Part shown: positions 8,222 through 15,414 of the stretch, piece after piece | How positions within the stretch are numbered: the first letter of the stretch is position 1 | Layout: every line of letters starts with the position of its first letter | Source of the DNA: Aliikangiella marina | GTDB taxonomy: Bacteria > Pseudomonadota > Gammaproteobacteria > Enterobacterales > Kangiellaceae | Assembly (NCBI RefSeq): GCF_007004765.1 | Contig: NZ_VIKR01000001.1 | Coordinates: 310,001 to 374,000, forward strand | Length of the DNA: 64,000 bases | Reading direction: 5' to 3' | Made by a program: the position numbers and the translations under genes | Notes under the pieces: generated by a model | What the model was told of the DNA's origin: nothing | Database searches by the model: none | The model's input: the letters and a program-made list of their open reading frames with translations, nothing else

Positions 8222-8233
8222 TCGAATTCCTGT

Positions 8234-8249
8234 GCGCCCCGAAGGGCGC
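8234..8249 (-). other. Intercistronic hairpin
   Basis: A perfect 6-bp stem GCGCCC/GGGCGC with a 4-base CGAA loop lies between the DUF669 gene and the helicase, with no T run. It could stabilise or process the early mRNA or attenuate the downstream genes. Confidence 0.45.
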
Positions 8250-8257
8250 TTAATTAA

Positions 8258-8788
8258 TTACTGAGCTTGTTTTTTTAGGAATGCCGGAACCTTATCTGGC
8301 TGCGATGTTTGGGCTTGCTGTGGGGTTTTCTGAAGGCCTTGGCTTTGTTGCGGCTCTGAAGGTGCTACATATCCATTAGCCGATTTAAAGGCTTTAATCG
8401 TATTTTTGTCGTCGTATCCTTCTTGCTTTTGTATTCCTACTTTGCCAACAAAAACCTGGCCTTCTAAAGCGGTCACGGACGAAAACAAAAGTTGACCACT
8501 GGGTTCGTACCCGCAAGCTTTTATCCAGCTTTTCAATTCACCTACACCGATCTGAACGGCTTTAGCAGATTTATTCTTTATGTTGAACATTTGGAATATC
8601 TTTCGGCCTGCTTGCTCACCGTCGACGATTTCAAATTGCACGTTGATGTACTTGCCAGTGCCATCGTTAGTCGTTTTCAGGGTGACGTCTACAGCTTGCA
8701 TTGGGTATTCATTTGGTGGAACTACGTCAAAGTCTGTTTCTGGTATTTCATCCAGGTCATTACAAATTATTAAATCTTCTTGTTGCAT
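8258..8788 (-). CDS. DUF669 protein, probable ssDNA-binding/recombination factor
   Basis: A 176-residue acidic protein. FDVVPPNEYPMQAVDVTLK...VQFEIVDGEQAGRKIFQMFN with a disordered Gln/Pro-rich tail ending PAFLKKQAQ matches phage DUF669 proteins. These are OB-fold-like single-strand binding factors usually found next to Sak4-type RecA ATPases, as here. AAGGA precedes the start. Confidence 0.8.
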   Translation of the reverse strand: MQQEDLIICNDLDEIPETDFDVVPPNEYPMQAVDVTLKTTNDGTGKYINVQFEIVDGEQAGRKIFQMFNIKNKSAKAVQIGVGELKSWIKACGYEPSGQLLFSSVTALEGQVFVGKVGIQKQEGYDDKNTIKAFKSANGYVAPSEPQQSQGLQKTPQQAQTSQPDKVPAFLKKQAQ

Positions 8789-8799
8789 GGTTAAATTCC

Positions 8800-9021
8800 T
8801 TATTCAGTTAAAAAATCGATTAATGCTTGCTGTGTGTAAACAACATTTTTTGGTGATACTTGCTTATGCTTTGGTGCTAACTCAGTACCTTGATGCTTTC
8901 TCAGGTTTTCAGCGCTGCAGCGAACGAGAACGGCAGCTTCTCTTCGGGTGTATGTTTTGTGTGGTGATGTATTTGGATCTTCGAAAACCTGAAAAAGCAA
9001 TTTGCGTTCTTGTTCAGTCAT
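8800..9021 (-). CDS. Small putative DNA-binding protein, 73 aa
   Basis: The sequence YTRREAAVLVRCSAENLRKH suggests a helix-turn-helix of the MerR/excisionase type, followed by a basic strand and a short C-terminal helix. AGGGG lies 8 bases upstream. It lies between the Sak4-like ATPase and the DUF669 gene. Function unknown. Confidence 0.6.
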   Translation of the reverse strand: MTEQERKLLFQVFEDPNTSPHKTYTRREAAVLVRCSAENLRKHQGTELAPKHKQVSPKNVVYTQQALIDFLTE

Positions 9022-9024
9022 GAT

Positions 9025-9792
9025 TTACCCCTTTTTGGTGTCAGCGAAAAAAGCGTCGTAATGCTCAAGGAATGCACTGAACTCAAGCGGAAGTTTTTTC
9101 GGTAGGTTGTAACGGTTCTTAGCGTCATGAGCTGCATTGTGTTGCGTATGTAATTCACGACGGCCATAGGACTTGGCGACTGTTCGTTTGTTGAGCCCTT
9201 CGCCAACTTCTTTTTTGGATTTATCAAAGTCGGCGAACAGCAGGGCATCAGGCCACTGTTTGAGAAGCGGTGTAACTTGCTTTTCGCTGGTCGCTAATGT
9301 GTAGTGGTCGTAGCTTTCACCGGTTGGATCGTTAAAAGCTTTTACAACAGAGTGAGCAATAATGATGACATTCATATCGCGCTCACTTCTTAAAAAAGAG
9401 AGACAATCCAAGACTTCTTTGAACTTCTCGCCAACCATCTTGTAGCCTTTGCCGTAGCCTGCATCTTCAATTGAGTCCCAGCCATGCTGTTGGCAAAGAG
9501 ATTTGCTAATGATTTGTTCAAGCCAATCTGCTGAATCTACAATCACTGTCTCAAAGTGATGCTCTTCTTCGGCGAGAGTGATGATTGCCGCTCGAATGTC
9601 TTCTAAGTTCTGAGGAGCAGGGAAGCGGGTTACATCTAAACCGTCTGAGCCGTCTTCAGCACCAATGAAAATTGGATTAGGAGCACCAGCGGCGAAAGTG
9701 GTCTTGCCGACGCCTTCTAGGCCGTACAGCGTGATACGAAAGGGCGTTTTTCGTTTACCAACGATTAAATTGTCTAATGACATTTGGTTCAT
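9025..9792 (-). CDS. Sak4-like RecA-fold ATPase
   Basis: A 255-residue protein with Walker A GLEGVGKTT at 24-32, a Walker B-like TVIVDSADW, and VIIIAHSVVKAF, as in phage AAA_24/Sak4 recombinases (single-strand annealing or strand exchange). The ATG at 9792 overlaps the preceding stop (ATGA) with GGAG 8 bases upstream, so an upstream in-frame start at 9867 is rejected. It sits with DUF669, nuclease and helicase in a recombination module. Confidence 0.82.
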   Translation of the reverse strand: MNQMSLDNLIVGKRKTPFRITLYGLEGVGKTTFAAGAPNPIFIGAEDGSDGLDVTRFPAPQNLEDIRAAIITLAEEEHHFETVIVDSADWLEQIISKSLCQQHGWDSIEDAGYGKGYKMVGEKFKEVLDCLSFLRSERDMNVIIIAHSVVKAFNDPTGESYDHYTLATSEKQVTPLLKQWPDALLFADFDKSKKEVGEGLNKRTVAKSYGRRELHTQHNAAHDAKNRYNLPKKLPLEFSAFLEHYDAFFADTKKG

Positions 9793-10187
9793 TGCTTTTT
9801 CTCCGGAGTGAGTGAAACAGATGGGTTGGCGGGTTTCTTTGTTAAGAACGGGAGTAACCTGGCCCAAACTTCTGGCTTACTCTCGGCGAGTGCCTTTGAG
9901 TCTTTGAGCTTTTCCTTAAAAACAATGTCGAATGGAAATTCGTCAATTGGGGGGCGCTCTTCATTAACGAAGTCAAGCAATGCGACTTGGTCCCAAATTC
10001 GATTTTCCTTTCGGTCGACCCTAAGGCGATCGAAATTTCGGACGCCAAATGTCTGTCTTTTTAGCGATTCGATTACCTGCAGGTTATCTAAAATCAATTT
10101 TTTGCATGCGCTTAACTCGCCATTTGCATCATCAGCAATCTTCTTAAGAGCCTCAAAATCGGCCTGTAATTGGGCTAACGTTTTCAT
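9789..10187 (-). CDS. First gene of the leftward early operon, hypothetical
   Basis: A 132-residue protein with a coiled-coil N-terminus (LAQLQADFEALKKIADDANG) and a less ordered C-terminus. Such proteins often precede Sak4-type ATPases in phages, but the function is unknown. AAAGG precedes its start. It is transcribed from the promoter at 10232-10260. Confidence 0.7.
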   Translation of the reverse strand: MKTLAQLQADFEALKKIADDANGELSACKKLILDNLQVIESLKRQTFGVRNFDRLRVDRKENRIWDQVALLDFVNEERPPIDEFPFDIVFKEKLKDSKALAESKPEVWARLLPFLTKKPANPSVSLTPEKKQ

Positions 10188-10221
10188 TTCATTTATTACC
10201 TTTGTTAATTAAAAAGCATTA

Positions 10222-10309
10222 ATGATAGCGAAACGTAACCAATTTATTTCAGTATGTCAATAAATAAATGATCGCGAAACGCAATCAAAAATGATAGCGT
10301 AAAGAGATC
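10222..10309 (-). promoter_or_regulatory. Leftward early promoter with three operator repeats
   Basis: On the minus strand TTGACA (10255-10260), 17 bases, TACGTT (10232-10237). Three plus-strand direct repeats of consensus ATGATmGCGwAACGyAATC lie at 10222-10239 (over the -10), 10268-10286 (above the -35) and 10291-10309. One site in the promoter and two upstream is a typical repressor layout. The XRE protein at 10421-10657 is the obvious candidate binder. Confidence 0.7.
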
Positions 10310-10363
10310 AAAATATTGCTTGACAGAAAACTATGGATAGGCGTAGGTTAAAAAAAGGACAAC

Positions 10364-10389
10364 AAAAAAGGCCGCAATTGAGCGGCCCT
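10364..10389 (-). terminator. Terminator of the XRE gene
   Basis: The hairpin GGCCGC/GCGGCC has T runs on the minus strand (TTTTTTG) just after the stop of the leftward XRE gene. It separates that gene from the early promoter. Confidence 0.75.
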
Positions 10390-10420
10390 TTTAAGGTAAG
10401 AAAATGATTAGATTATTGAT

Positions 10421-10657
10421 TTACTGCTTTCTGAATCCGCAAAGTATTGCAGGGCTAACCTTTAATATCTCTGCTAGTTGGATGATATCGAATATATCAG
10501 GTGTTCTGCGGCCTGCCTCCCAGTATGCAATTCGGGTCCTTGAGCAGTTCATATACTCTGCTAAGTCTGTTTGCGATCTAAACCCAGCTTTCTTTCTGTA
10601 TTCAGATAAGCGCTTACCAATATCTACTGCGATTTCTTTTCTTTGCATTTCATCCAT
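10421..10657 (-). CDS. XRE/Cro-family repressor
   Basis: A 78-residue single-domain HTH protein: IGKRLSEYRKKAGFRSQTDL, AEYMNCSRTRIAYWEAGRR, then the hydrophobic helix DIFDIIQLAEILKVSPAIL. GGAG lies 9 bases upstream. It lies between the three-repeat early promoter and the 10-bp tandem array at 10721-10770, so it probably controls the leftward early operon, itself and the divergent genes. The CI-like repressor at 38.8-39.6 kb is separate. Confidence 0.85.
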   Translation of the reverse strand: MDEMQRKEIAVDIGKRLSEYRKKAGFRSQTDLAEYMNCSRTRIAYWEAGRRTPDIFDIIQLAEILKVSPAILCGFRKQ

Positions 10658-10720
10658 GAAATTAGCTCCAGATTGACTTTAAATTCACTGAATTACCTCT
10701 GAGGAAATTCAAAACTCAAA

Positions 10721-10770
10721 TGACAAACTATCACAAAACGTGACGAAAAGCGACAAAAAGTGACGAAAAG
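10721..10770. repeat. Five 10-bp tandem repeats, probable operator array
   Basis: Successive decamers TGACAAACTA, TCACAAAACG, TGACGAAAAG, CGACAAAAAG and TGACGAAAAG follow consensus yGACrAAAaG. The 10-bp period places every copy on one DNA face. It lies in the intergenic space between the leftward XRE gene and the rightward zinc-finger operon. Confidence 0.7.
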
Positions 10771-10771
10771 T

Positions 10772-10811
10772 GATAACAATTTGTTTGCATTAAGGAAAAC
10801 GAATTGTTGTC
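10772..10811. promoter_or_regulatory. Interrupted inverted repeat upstream of rightward early genes
   Basis: GATAACAATT (10772-10781) and AATTGTTGTC (10802-10811) are inverted copies with one mismatch, 20 bases apart. The same half sequence occurs in the 20-bp palindrome at 42890-42909. It may bind a host or phage regulator of the operon starting at 10841. Confidence 0.4.
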
Positions 10812-10840
10812 AATATCGATAACCATACGGATACAGGACT

Positions 10841-11047
10841 ATGACGGACATATTTGACCATGCCTCTGAATTAGAGGAATTACACCGACAACGGGCGCTA
10901 GAGAGCCATAAGAGCAGGGAGTCATCACCTTCTGATGATTGCGTGTCTTGTGGCGCAATTATCCCTCAAGCAAGGAAAAAGGCACTTCCGGAATGCAATC
11001 TCTGTATCGGATGCGCAACGATCAAAGAGCTACGGAGAAAGCCATGA
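10841..11047 (+). CDS. TraR/DksA-type zinc-finger protein
   Basis: A 68-residue protein. DDCVSCGAIIPQARKKALPE followed by CNLCIGCATI is the C4 zinc finger of phage TraR/DksA proteins, which bind the RNA polymerase secondary channel. An acidic helical N-terminus precedes it (MTDIFDHASELEELH). AGGA lies before the ATG. First gene of the rightward early operon; its stop overlaps the next start. Confidence 0.85.
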   Translation: MTDIFDHASELEELHRQRALESHKSRESSPSDDCVSCGAIIPQARKKALPECNLCIGCATIKELRRKP

Positions 11048-11163
11048 AACACCGTTCAAACAAAGGCCAAAGCACTAAGCGCGGCTCATATTCTCGCAAA
11101 GTAAAGGCGAGAACCCATCCAAAAATCAAACACTCTGATTATCCACCGAGGACAACACGATGA
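11044..11163 (+). CDS. Small very basic protein, 39 aa
   Basis: This frame starts at ATG 11044 (MKHRSNKGQSTKRGSYSRK) with GGAG 7 bases upstream. It overlaps the previous stop and the next start by ATGA contacts at both ends. It is rich in Lys, Arg and Ser, so nucleic-acid binding is likely. A longer frame extending upstream overlaps the DksA-like gene and is not needed. Confidence 0.6.
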   Translation: MKHRSNKGQSTKRGSYSRKVKARTHPKIKHSDYPPRTTR

Positions 11164-11510
11164 TAACTGTATGCATATTAGGCCCATACGCCTCTGAATC
11201 AGTCTATGAGCGAGACCTCAATGTCGAAGCTGTTCGCTATATCGGACTCAAGGTGGCAAGGCTTGGCTTAGTGCCTGTCATGCCTACTGTTGAAACTCAT
11301 AGGTTTGACCATGCCCAAGATAAAGCTTTTTTCGTTGATGCAGCGAAAGAGAAGATCCGCCGAAGCTCAGCAGTGTATCTGGTTGATGGTTCTGAGTATT
11401 CGCTTAATACCATGCGTTTAGCTGAGTACGCCAAGGAAATGAATATCCCGATATTCCACAGTCTTGAGTGCTTGAGGATCAATTACAACCTGGATCCAAT
11501 AGGAGTCTAA
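11160..11510 (+). CDS. Nucleoside 2-deoxyribosyltransferase-like/DUF4406-type protein
   Basis: A 116-residue protein. MITVCILGPYASESVYERDL, VARLGLVPVMPTVETHRFD and a buried SAVYLVDGSEYSLNTMRLAEYA resemble the small Rossmann-like DUF4406/nucleoside deoxyribosyltransferase fold common in phages. Nucleotide metabolism is possible, but catalytic residues are not clear. Confidence 0.6.
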   Translation: MITVCILGPYASESVYERDLNVEAVRYIGLKVARLGLVPVMPTVETHRFDHAQDKAFFVDAAKEKIRRSSAVYLVDGSEYSLNTMRLAEYAKEMNIPIFHSLECLRINYNLDPIGV

Positions 11511-11513
11511 ACA

Positions 11514-11756
11514 ATGAAGTCATTTGTAAGCGCGGCAGCACCAGAGAAAGCCATTCCATTGGAAGAAATCGAATATCAAAAGCTCTACGAAGTGATTGGC
11601 GAGGGTCACATTGTCCTCAGAGTGAATCTGAAATTTGCGATAGCACTGAATAGTGGAGGTGCAGTAAGCGCCCTCTATAACTTCGAGCTTTGCTCAGGAG
11701 TGTTTCTAGCTCGACCACTTCAATCTGGTGAGCATATCACTATTGTTCAAGACTAA
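11514..11756 (+). CDS. Hypothetical phage protein, 80 aa
   Basis: An 80-residue protein of mixed alpha/beta composition (VIGEGHIVLRVNLKFAIAL) without a recognised domain. It starts 3 bases after the preceding stop with AGGAG nearby. Confidence 0.6.
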   Translation: MKSFVSAAAPEKAIPLEEIEYQKLYEVIGEGHIVLRVNLKFAIALNSGGAVSALYNFELCSGVFLARPLQSGEHITIVQD

Positions 11757-11768
11757 AGGGGATCCAAA

Positions 11769-11969
11769 GTGACTAACGAAAGAAAAGTTAAGTGTTCTGT
11801 ATCAAACGAAATGATTTCAATTAAAGACATGCAAATTTGTGAGTGCTGCAGCCAACCATATCACAGAGAAAAGTGCGGTCAGAAAATTCCCTTTAAAGAT
11901 GATTTTCTTGAGATCTGCAATAACTGTAAAGCTAATGGAGCGTTCTTTCAAACGGATGAAAATTCATGA
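11769..11969 (+). CDS. Zinc-binding small protein, GTG start
   Basis: A 66-residue protein with CSVSNEMISIKDMQICECC...YHREKCGQK...EICNNCKANG, a PHD/RING-like arrangement of Cys and His suggesting two zinc sites. It begins with GTG after a GGGGATCC leader, and its last codons overlap the next start (ATGA). Function unknown. Confidence 0.6.
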   Translation: MTNERKVKCSVSNEMISIKDMQICECCSQPYHREKCGQKIPFKDDFLEICNNCKANGAFFQTDENS

Positions 11970-12250
11970 TCTACGCGAAAAACAGAACCAACTCATATGA
12001 ATACCTTGTTCGTTTAGATGGCATCAAGAATAAGTTTCAGGGTTGGCGCAACCAAATCGAAAAGAATCGAAAGCGCTTTAGTCGACCTGAGCGTCGGCGC
12101 AAATATGCTGAAGTAATAGAGAAGGAAAAGGCTGAGATAGCTGAGCTTGATGAAAATTTCACATCACTGGTCTGTTACAAGTGCGGCGCTCGAACCAAGA
12201 TTCTTTTTGATGATCGAGCTTGTAAGACGTGTACAAGTTTGGATGAATAA
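11966..12250 (+). CDS. Coiled-coil zinc-ribbon protein
   Basis: A 94-residue protein with a basic helical N-terminus (RNQIEKNRKRFSRPERRRKY), then a C-terminal CYKCGARTK...CKTC zinc ribbon. Coupled to the previous gene by ATGA. Probably nucleic-acid binding; family not recognised. Confidence 0.6.
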   Translation: MIYAKNRTNSYEYLVRLDGIKNKFQGWRNQIEKNRKRFSRPERRRKYAEVIEKEKAEIAELDENFTSLVCYKCGARTKILFDDRACKTCTSLDE

Positions 12251-12267
12251 ATTTAAAGGAAAGTTTT

Positions 12268-12567
12268 ATGGGTATCTGTAACCACCAAGATATATCTCAT
12301 TTATGGGACCATGTAAAATGCAAGCATTGCGGCTCAGTTAGAACCGATAGTGGGTGGGGGTTAGCCAAAAATCAATGGTTTGACTCTCTGGAGCATGCAA
12401 AGTTTTATCAGGAGAATGGCAGACTACCGGAAAATCCTAAAAGCGATACTGAAATAATCCGCAGAATCATTGAGCGAGGCATGAAGCGAGCACAAGAAAG
12501 AAGTGATTCAGAATTCATCGATATTTTTCAACATCTTAAAGATGAATTAGAACGAGTTAAAAATTAA
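12268..12567 (+). CDS. Small zinc-containing hypothetical protein, 99 aa
   Basis: The N-terminus CNHQDISHLWDHVKCKHCGS gives Cys/His metal ligands; the rest is helical (RRIIERGMKRAQER). It has a strong ribosome-binding site, and its 18-base leader plus start is repeated exactly just upstream of the tRNA-like element at 12581. Confidence 0.6.
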   Translation: MGICNHQDISHLWDHVKCKHCGSVRTDSGWGLAKNQWFDSLEHAKFYQENGRLPENPKSDTEIIRRIIERGMKRAQERSDSEFIDIFQHLKDELERVKN

Positions 12568-12578
12568 AGGAAAGTTTT

Positions 12579-12620
12579 ATGCGAGAGAGCTGTTGTCATC
12601 TGCGCGTTTGCGGGTGTTAA
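12579..12620 (+). CDS. 13-residue Cys-rich micro-ORF, possible leader peptide
   Basis: ATG after an AAAGGAAAGTTTT leader, reading MRESCCHLRVCGC then TAA. Four of 13 residues are Cys. The leader is an exact copy of the one before 12268. The frame overlaps the first half of the tRNA-like element, so it may be a leftover start rather than a translated peptide. Confidence 0.3.
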   Translation: MRESCCHLRVCGC

Positions 12621-12686
12621 GTTGCAACCAATGGCAAGGTAAGCGCTGGTCAAGTGTAGTAGGTTCGAGTCCTACCTCTCGCGCCA
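12581..12686 (+). other. tRNA-like element with intact acceptor and T-arm
   Basis: GCGAGAG (12581-12587) pairs perfectly with CTCTCGC (12676-12682), followed by G and an encoded CCA (12684-12686). The T-arm GTAGG-TTCGAGT-CCTAC (12659-12675) is canonical. The 71 bases between do not fold into a recognisable D-arm plus anticodon arm, and the 106-nt length exceeds normal tRNAs. It may be a disrupted tRNA, an intron-bearing or unusual tRNA, or a tRNA mimic. Confidence 0.55.
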
Positions 12687-12710
12687 AATTTATAAAATGG
12701 GATCAGCAAA

Positions 12711-14813
12711 TTGATCGACAACGCATTAGAACTAATCAGCCAAGGTTTCGCAATCTTCCCGCTCCACAATATTGAGAGCGGGTTTTGTTCTTGCGGTAAA
12801 GAATGTCCTAGTCCAGGTAAACATCCTCGAACGATTAACGGGGTCAAAGCAGCATCGAAAGATGAAGAGCAGATCCGCGAGTGGTGGACTAAGTGGCCGA
12901 ATGCCAATATAGGTATTGCAACGGGTAGGGCGTCGGACTTAGTAGTCTTAGATTTCGATCCGAAAGCAGGCGGCTTAGAGTACCGAGAAGAATTGCTCGA
13001 AGAAATACCAGAACTTGCGGAAACTCTAATTGTCTCAACGGGCGGTGGCGGCTTTCATCATTACTTTAGGATGCTCAGTGACATTGGTTGCTCAACTAAA
13101 GTTAATGGCTTTGGTCTCGATATCCGTGGCAATGGCGGCTATGTTGTTGCTCCGCCATCAAATCATGTGTCAGGGAATCAATACCATTGGCTCGACTGTG
13201 ATGACGACGAGCTCAATGAATGTATTATTGATTGTCCTTCAGAAGTATTAGAGTTATCTCGCATCAATCTATCAAAGAACCTGGAGTATAAACCGCTGCA
13301 GGGGGCCACTGTTCCACCACTTGATGAAGCGGAAATAGATTATCTAGTTAGTGCACTCAAACACATCAGGCCTTTAGGTGATAACTGGCTGCATGTTGGA
13401 ATGGCATTACACGAGAAGACTGGCGGTACCATGCAAGGGTTTAACCTGTGGGACACCTGGGCTAAAACTGAAATTGCTTATATCAAAGCTGATCCAAGCG
13501 AACACTTAAAAAGGTGGCGGTCATTCAAAGATAACAAGATCGATGGTATTACCATTGCCACTTTATATGGCAAAGCAACTGCTAACGGTTGGATAGAGGA
13601 ACCTCTAGTTGAACCGATTGTGATGGATATTCCCGGGCTAGAAAAACAAGAAGCCGAAAGGAAGTTAAAACCGCTGCCACTTGTACCAGTTCAACCATTG
13701 TTTCAGCCAATATCTGCAAAAGATATTATGAATAAGCCAAAAAGCGAACGAACGGCTAAGCCAATTTGGGGTAATCATGTTTTGTTTCGTTCTGGTCTTA
13801 TGTTAATAGCTGGTGAACCAAAAATCGGTAAGTCAGCACTATGGCAATCATTCGCAGCGCATGCGTGTACTGGTCGACCATTCTTTGATCTAGAGTTTGA
13901 AAAGCCTTGTCGGGTGCTCTGGTTTCAAGATGAAATTCATGAAGACTTTCTTCAAGACCGCCTTAGGCCGATGCTGGATAACTTCGGACAGACTGAGACA
14001 GAAAACAATATCGCGCTTCGTGCAATGATTGAAAACAATTTCTTTTTCGTTAATAAGCCAAAGATACGATTATCCAGCAAAGTTAATACAGGTCATCTTG
14101 CATTAATGCGTCAGGCAGTTGAGCAGATTAATCCAGATATTATTTGTTTCGATCCAATGGTTAACTTTCTTAGCGGTAATGAGAATGATAATGCAGAGAT
14201 GAATGAATTTATCGATAGTCTTCAAACACTCACTGAAGCAACCGAGAATCGCTGTGCTTTAGTTTTGATTCATCATATGAATAAATCATCAAAGGTATTA
14301 GAAAACGCCTTTGACGGGATTAGAGGAGCGTCTGCTATCCGTGGTAGTTATGACACAGGAATAGTTTTACGTAGGAATAGTAACAATGAAATTGAATGTC
14401 ATTATGAAACGCGTAACGGACCTTCGCCGGAGCCTCATTTAGTCGAATGGAATACCGAGACTTGGGAGTGGAAAACAAATGCACTCGAATTTAACAAATT
14501 GAGCGATGGAACAACGTTGGGTATCAAATTTGATATGCCCGAAGAGTATCTCGATTGCCTCACTCTTTTAAGAGGTGGCGGGCAATTTTACAACAACTGG
14601 GCAACACTCATTGCGCGCAAATTTAAAGTAACTGAACGAACAGCGAGAACTAAAATAAAATACATTCGTTCAGAGGGATCTGCATTCATTGAAGAAACAT
14701 CAAAAAAAGGAAATGTAAACGGAATACTTTTTACGTTTTCAAAAGAAGGCAGAGAAGAGCTTGCGAGGCTAGGGAAAATAGATCCAATTGAGCAAAAACC
14801 GACCGCCGGATAG
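12711..14813 (+). CDS. Bifunctional DNA primase/polymerase with replicative-helicase-type ATPase
   Basis: A 700-residue replication protein. The N-terminal Prim-Pol domain (about 1-180) has CSCGKECPSPGKHPR, IATGRASDLVVLDFDPKAGG and STGGGGFHHYF, with a GGYVVAPPS signature. A linker and PriCT-like region follow, then a RepA/KaiC-type ATPase with Walker A GEPKIGKS at about 368-375. The C-terminus looks like a winged helix. The start is a TTG at 12711: an in-frame stop sits at 12693 and no ATG intervenes. Predicted phage replication initiator primase-helicase. Confidence 0.88.
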   Translation: MIDNALELISQGFAIFPLHNIESGFCSCGKECPSPGKHPRTINGVKAASKDEEQIREWWTKWPNANIGIATGRASDLVVLDFDPKAGGLEYREELLEEIPELAETLIVSTGGGGFHHYFRMLSDIGCSTKVNGFGLDIRGNGGYVVAPPSNHVSGNQYHWLDCDDDELNECIIDCPSEVLELSRINLSKNLEYKPLQGATVPPLDEAEIDYLVSALKHIRPLGDNWLHVGMALHEKTGGTMQGFNLWDTWAKTEIAYIKADPSEHLKRWRSFKDNKIDGITIATLYGKATANGWIEEPLVEPIVMDIPGLEKQEAERKLKPLPLVPVQPLFQPISAKDIMNKPKSERTAKPIWGNHVLFRSGLMLIAGEPKIGKSALWQSFAAHACTGRPFFDLEFEKPCRVLWFQDEIHEDFLQDRLRPMLDNFGQTETENNIALRAMIENNFFFVNKPKIRLSSKVNTGHLALMRQAVEQINPDIICFDPMVNFLSGNENDNAEMNEFIDSLQTLTEATENRCALVLIHHMNKSSKVLENAFDGIRGASAIRGSYDTGIVLRRNSNNEIECHYETRNGPSPEPHLVEWNTETWEWKTNALEFNKLSDGTTLGIKFDMPEEYLDCLTLLRGGGQFYNNWATLIARKFKVTERTARTKIKYIRSEGSAFIEETSKKGNVNGILFTFSKEGREELARLGKIDPIEQKPTAG

Positions 14814-14859
14814 GGAAGCGGACTACATAGGAATGATGCGGAATATTCTGTCCGGAAAT

Positions 14860-14892
14860 GAATTTGTTTCCGTAAGGAAATTCCGTTTTTTT
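14860..14892 (+). terminator. Probable terminator after the primase-helicase gene
   Basis: A stem built on TTTCC-GTAA-GGAAA, extended by GAA/TTC pairs, is followed by a 7-T run at 14886-14892. Confidence 0.5.
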
Positions 14893-14939
14893 ATGCGTGT
14901 AAGTTATTGTTTTTAATGAGGAAAAGCTTAGGAAAGTAA

Positions 14940-14998
14940 GGAAAAAATCAAGTGCTCGCGTCCGTTCGCGTGAGGCGAAGCACGCTGTTGATTTTTCC
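14940..14998. other. Long interrupted inverted repeat (possible origin or structured RNA)
   Basis: GGAAAAAATCAA (14940-14951) is inverted at TTGATTTTTCC (14988-14998). Nested inside are GTGCT/AGCAC arms (14952-14956 and 14979-14983) and paired CGCG tracts. It lies between primase-helicase and rusA, so it could be an origin element or structured RNA. Confidence 0.45.
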
Positions 14999-15039
14999 AT
15001 ATTTCCAGCAAAAATTCAATACAATTAGGAAGAAAAATT

Positions 15040-15414
15040 ATGAATAAAATTTATCACTACGTTTTACCTTTTCCGGTATCAGTAAATGCAATTTATCAGG
15101 TCGCTTATAAGCGAATAATTCTCACAACAAAAGCGAGAGAATATAAACAAAAATTAGAGCGTGCTATCGAGAATATACAGGTAGAAAATTTAGGTAAAGC
15201 AAGGCTATCAATTCAATATGTTTTGTTTGCCCCGGACAACAGAGATTATGACGTCGCTAATTATGAAAAACTCCTCACAGATTGCTTGCAAGGAGTTGTG
15301 TTTGATAATGACAGTCAGATAGATGATAACCGACAAACAAGAGGGCAAGTTGATCCTGCTAATCCTCGGGTTGAGGTTTTTGTTCAGCCTCTGGGTAAAG
15401 CTTGTCCGAAATAG
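15040..15414 (+). CDS. rusA: RusA-family Holliday junction resolvase
   Basis: A 124-residue endonuclease. DNRDYDVANYEKLLTDCLQG and FDNDSQIDD place the metal-binding acidic residues (D69, D71, D89/D91) and a Lys as in RusA. It would resolve Holliday junctions or branched DNA before packaging. AGGAAG precedes the ATG. Its 3' end overlaps the convergent membrane gene by 56 bp. Confidence 0.9.
   Translation: MNKIYHYVLPFPVSVNAIYQVAYKRIILTTKAREYKQKLERAIENIQVENLGKARLSIQYVLFAPDNRDYDVANYEKLLTDCLQGVVFDNDSQIDDNRQTRGQVDPANPRVEVFVQPLGKACPK

Noticed and set aside
9793-9867. N-terminal extension of the Sak4-like ATPase
   Set aside because: The ATG at 9792 has a good ribosome-binding site and an ATGA overlap with the preceding stop; the extension covers another gene.
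10320-10349. Rightward promoter starting at TTGACA 10320
   Set aside because: The matching -10 is poor, and a terminator plus a leftward gene lie directly downstream.
12593-12907. Short frames on both strands over the tRNA-like element
   Set aside because: They translate T-arm/acceptor sequence (GARGRTRTYYT type), a common false-gene artefact at tRNA-like DNA.
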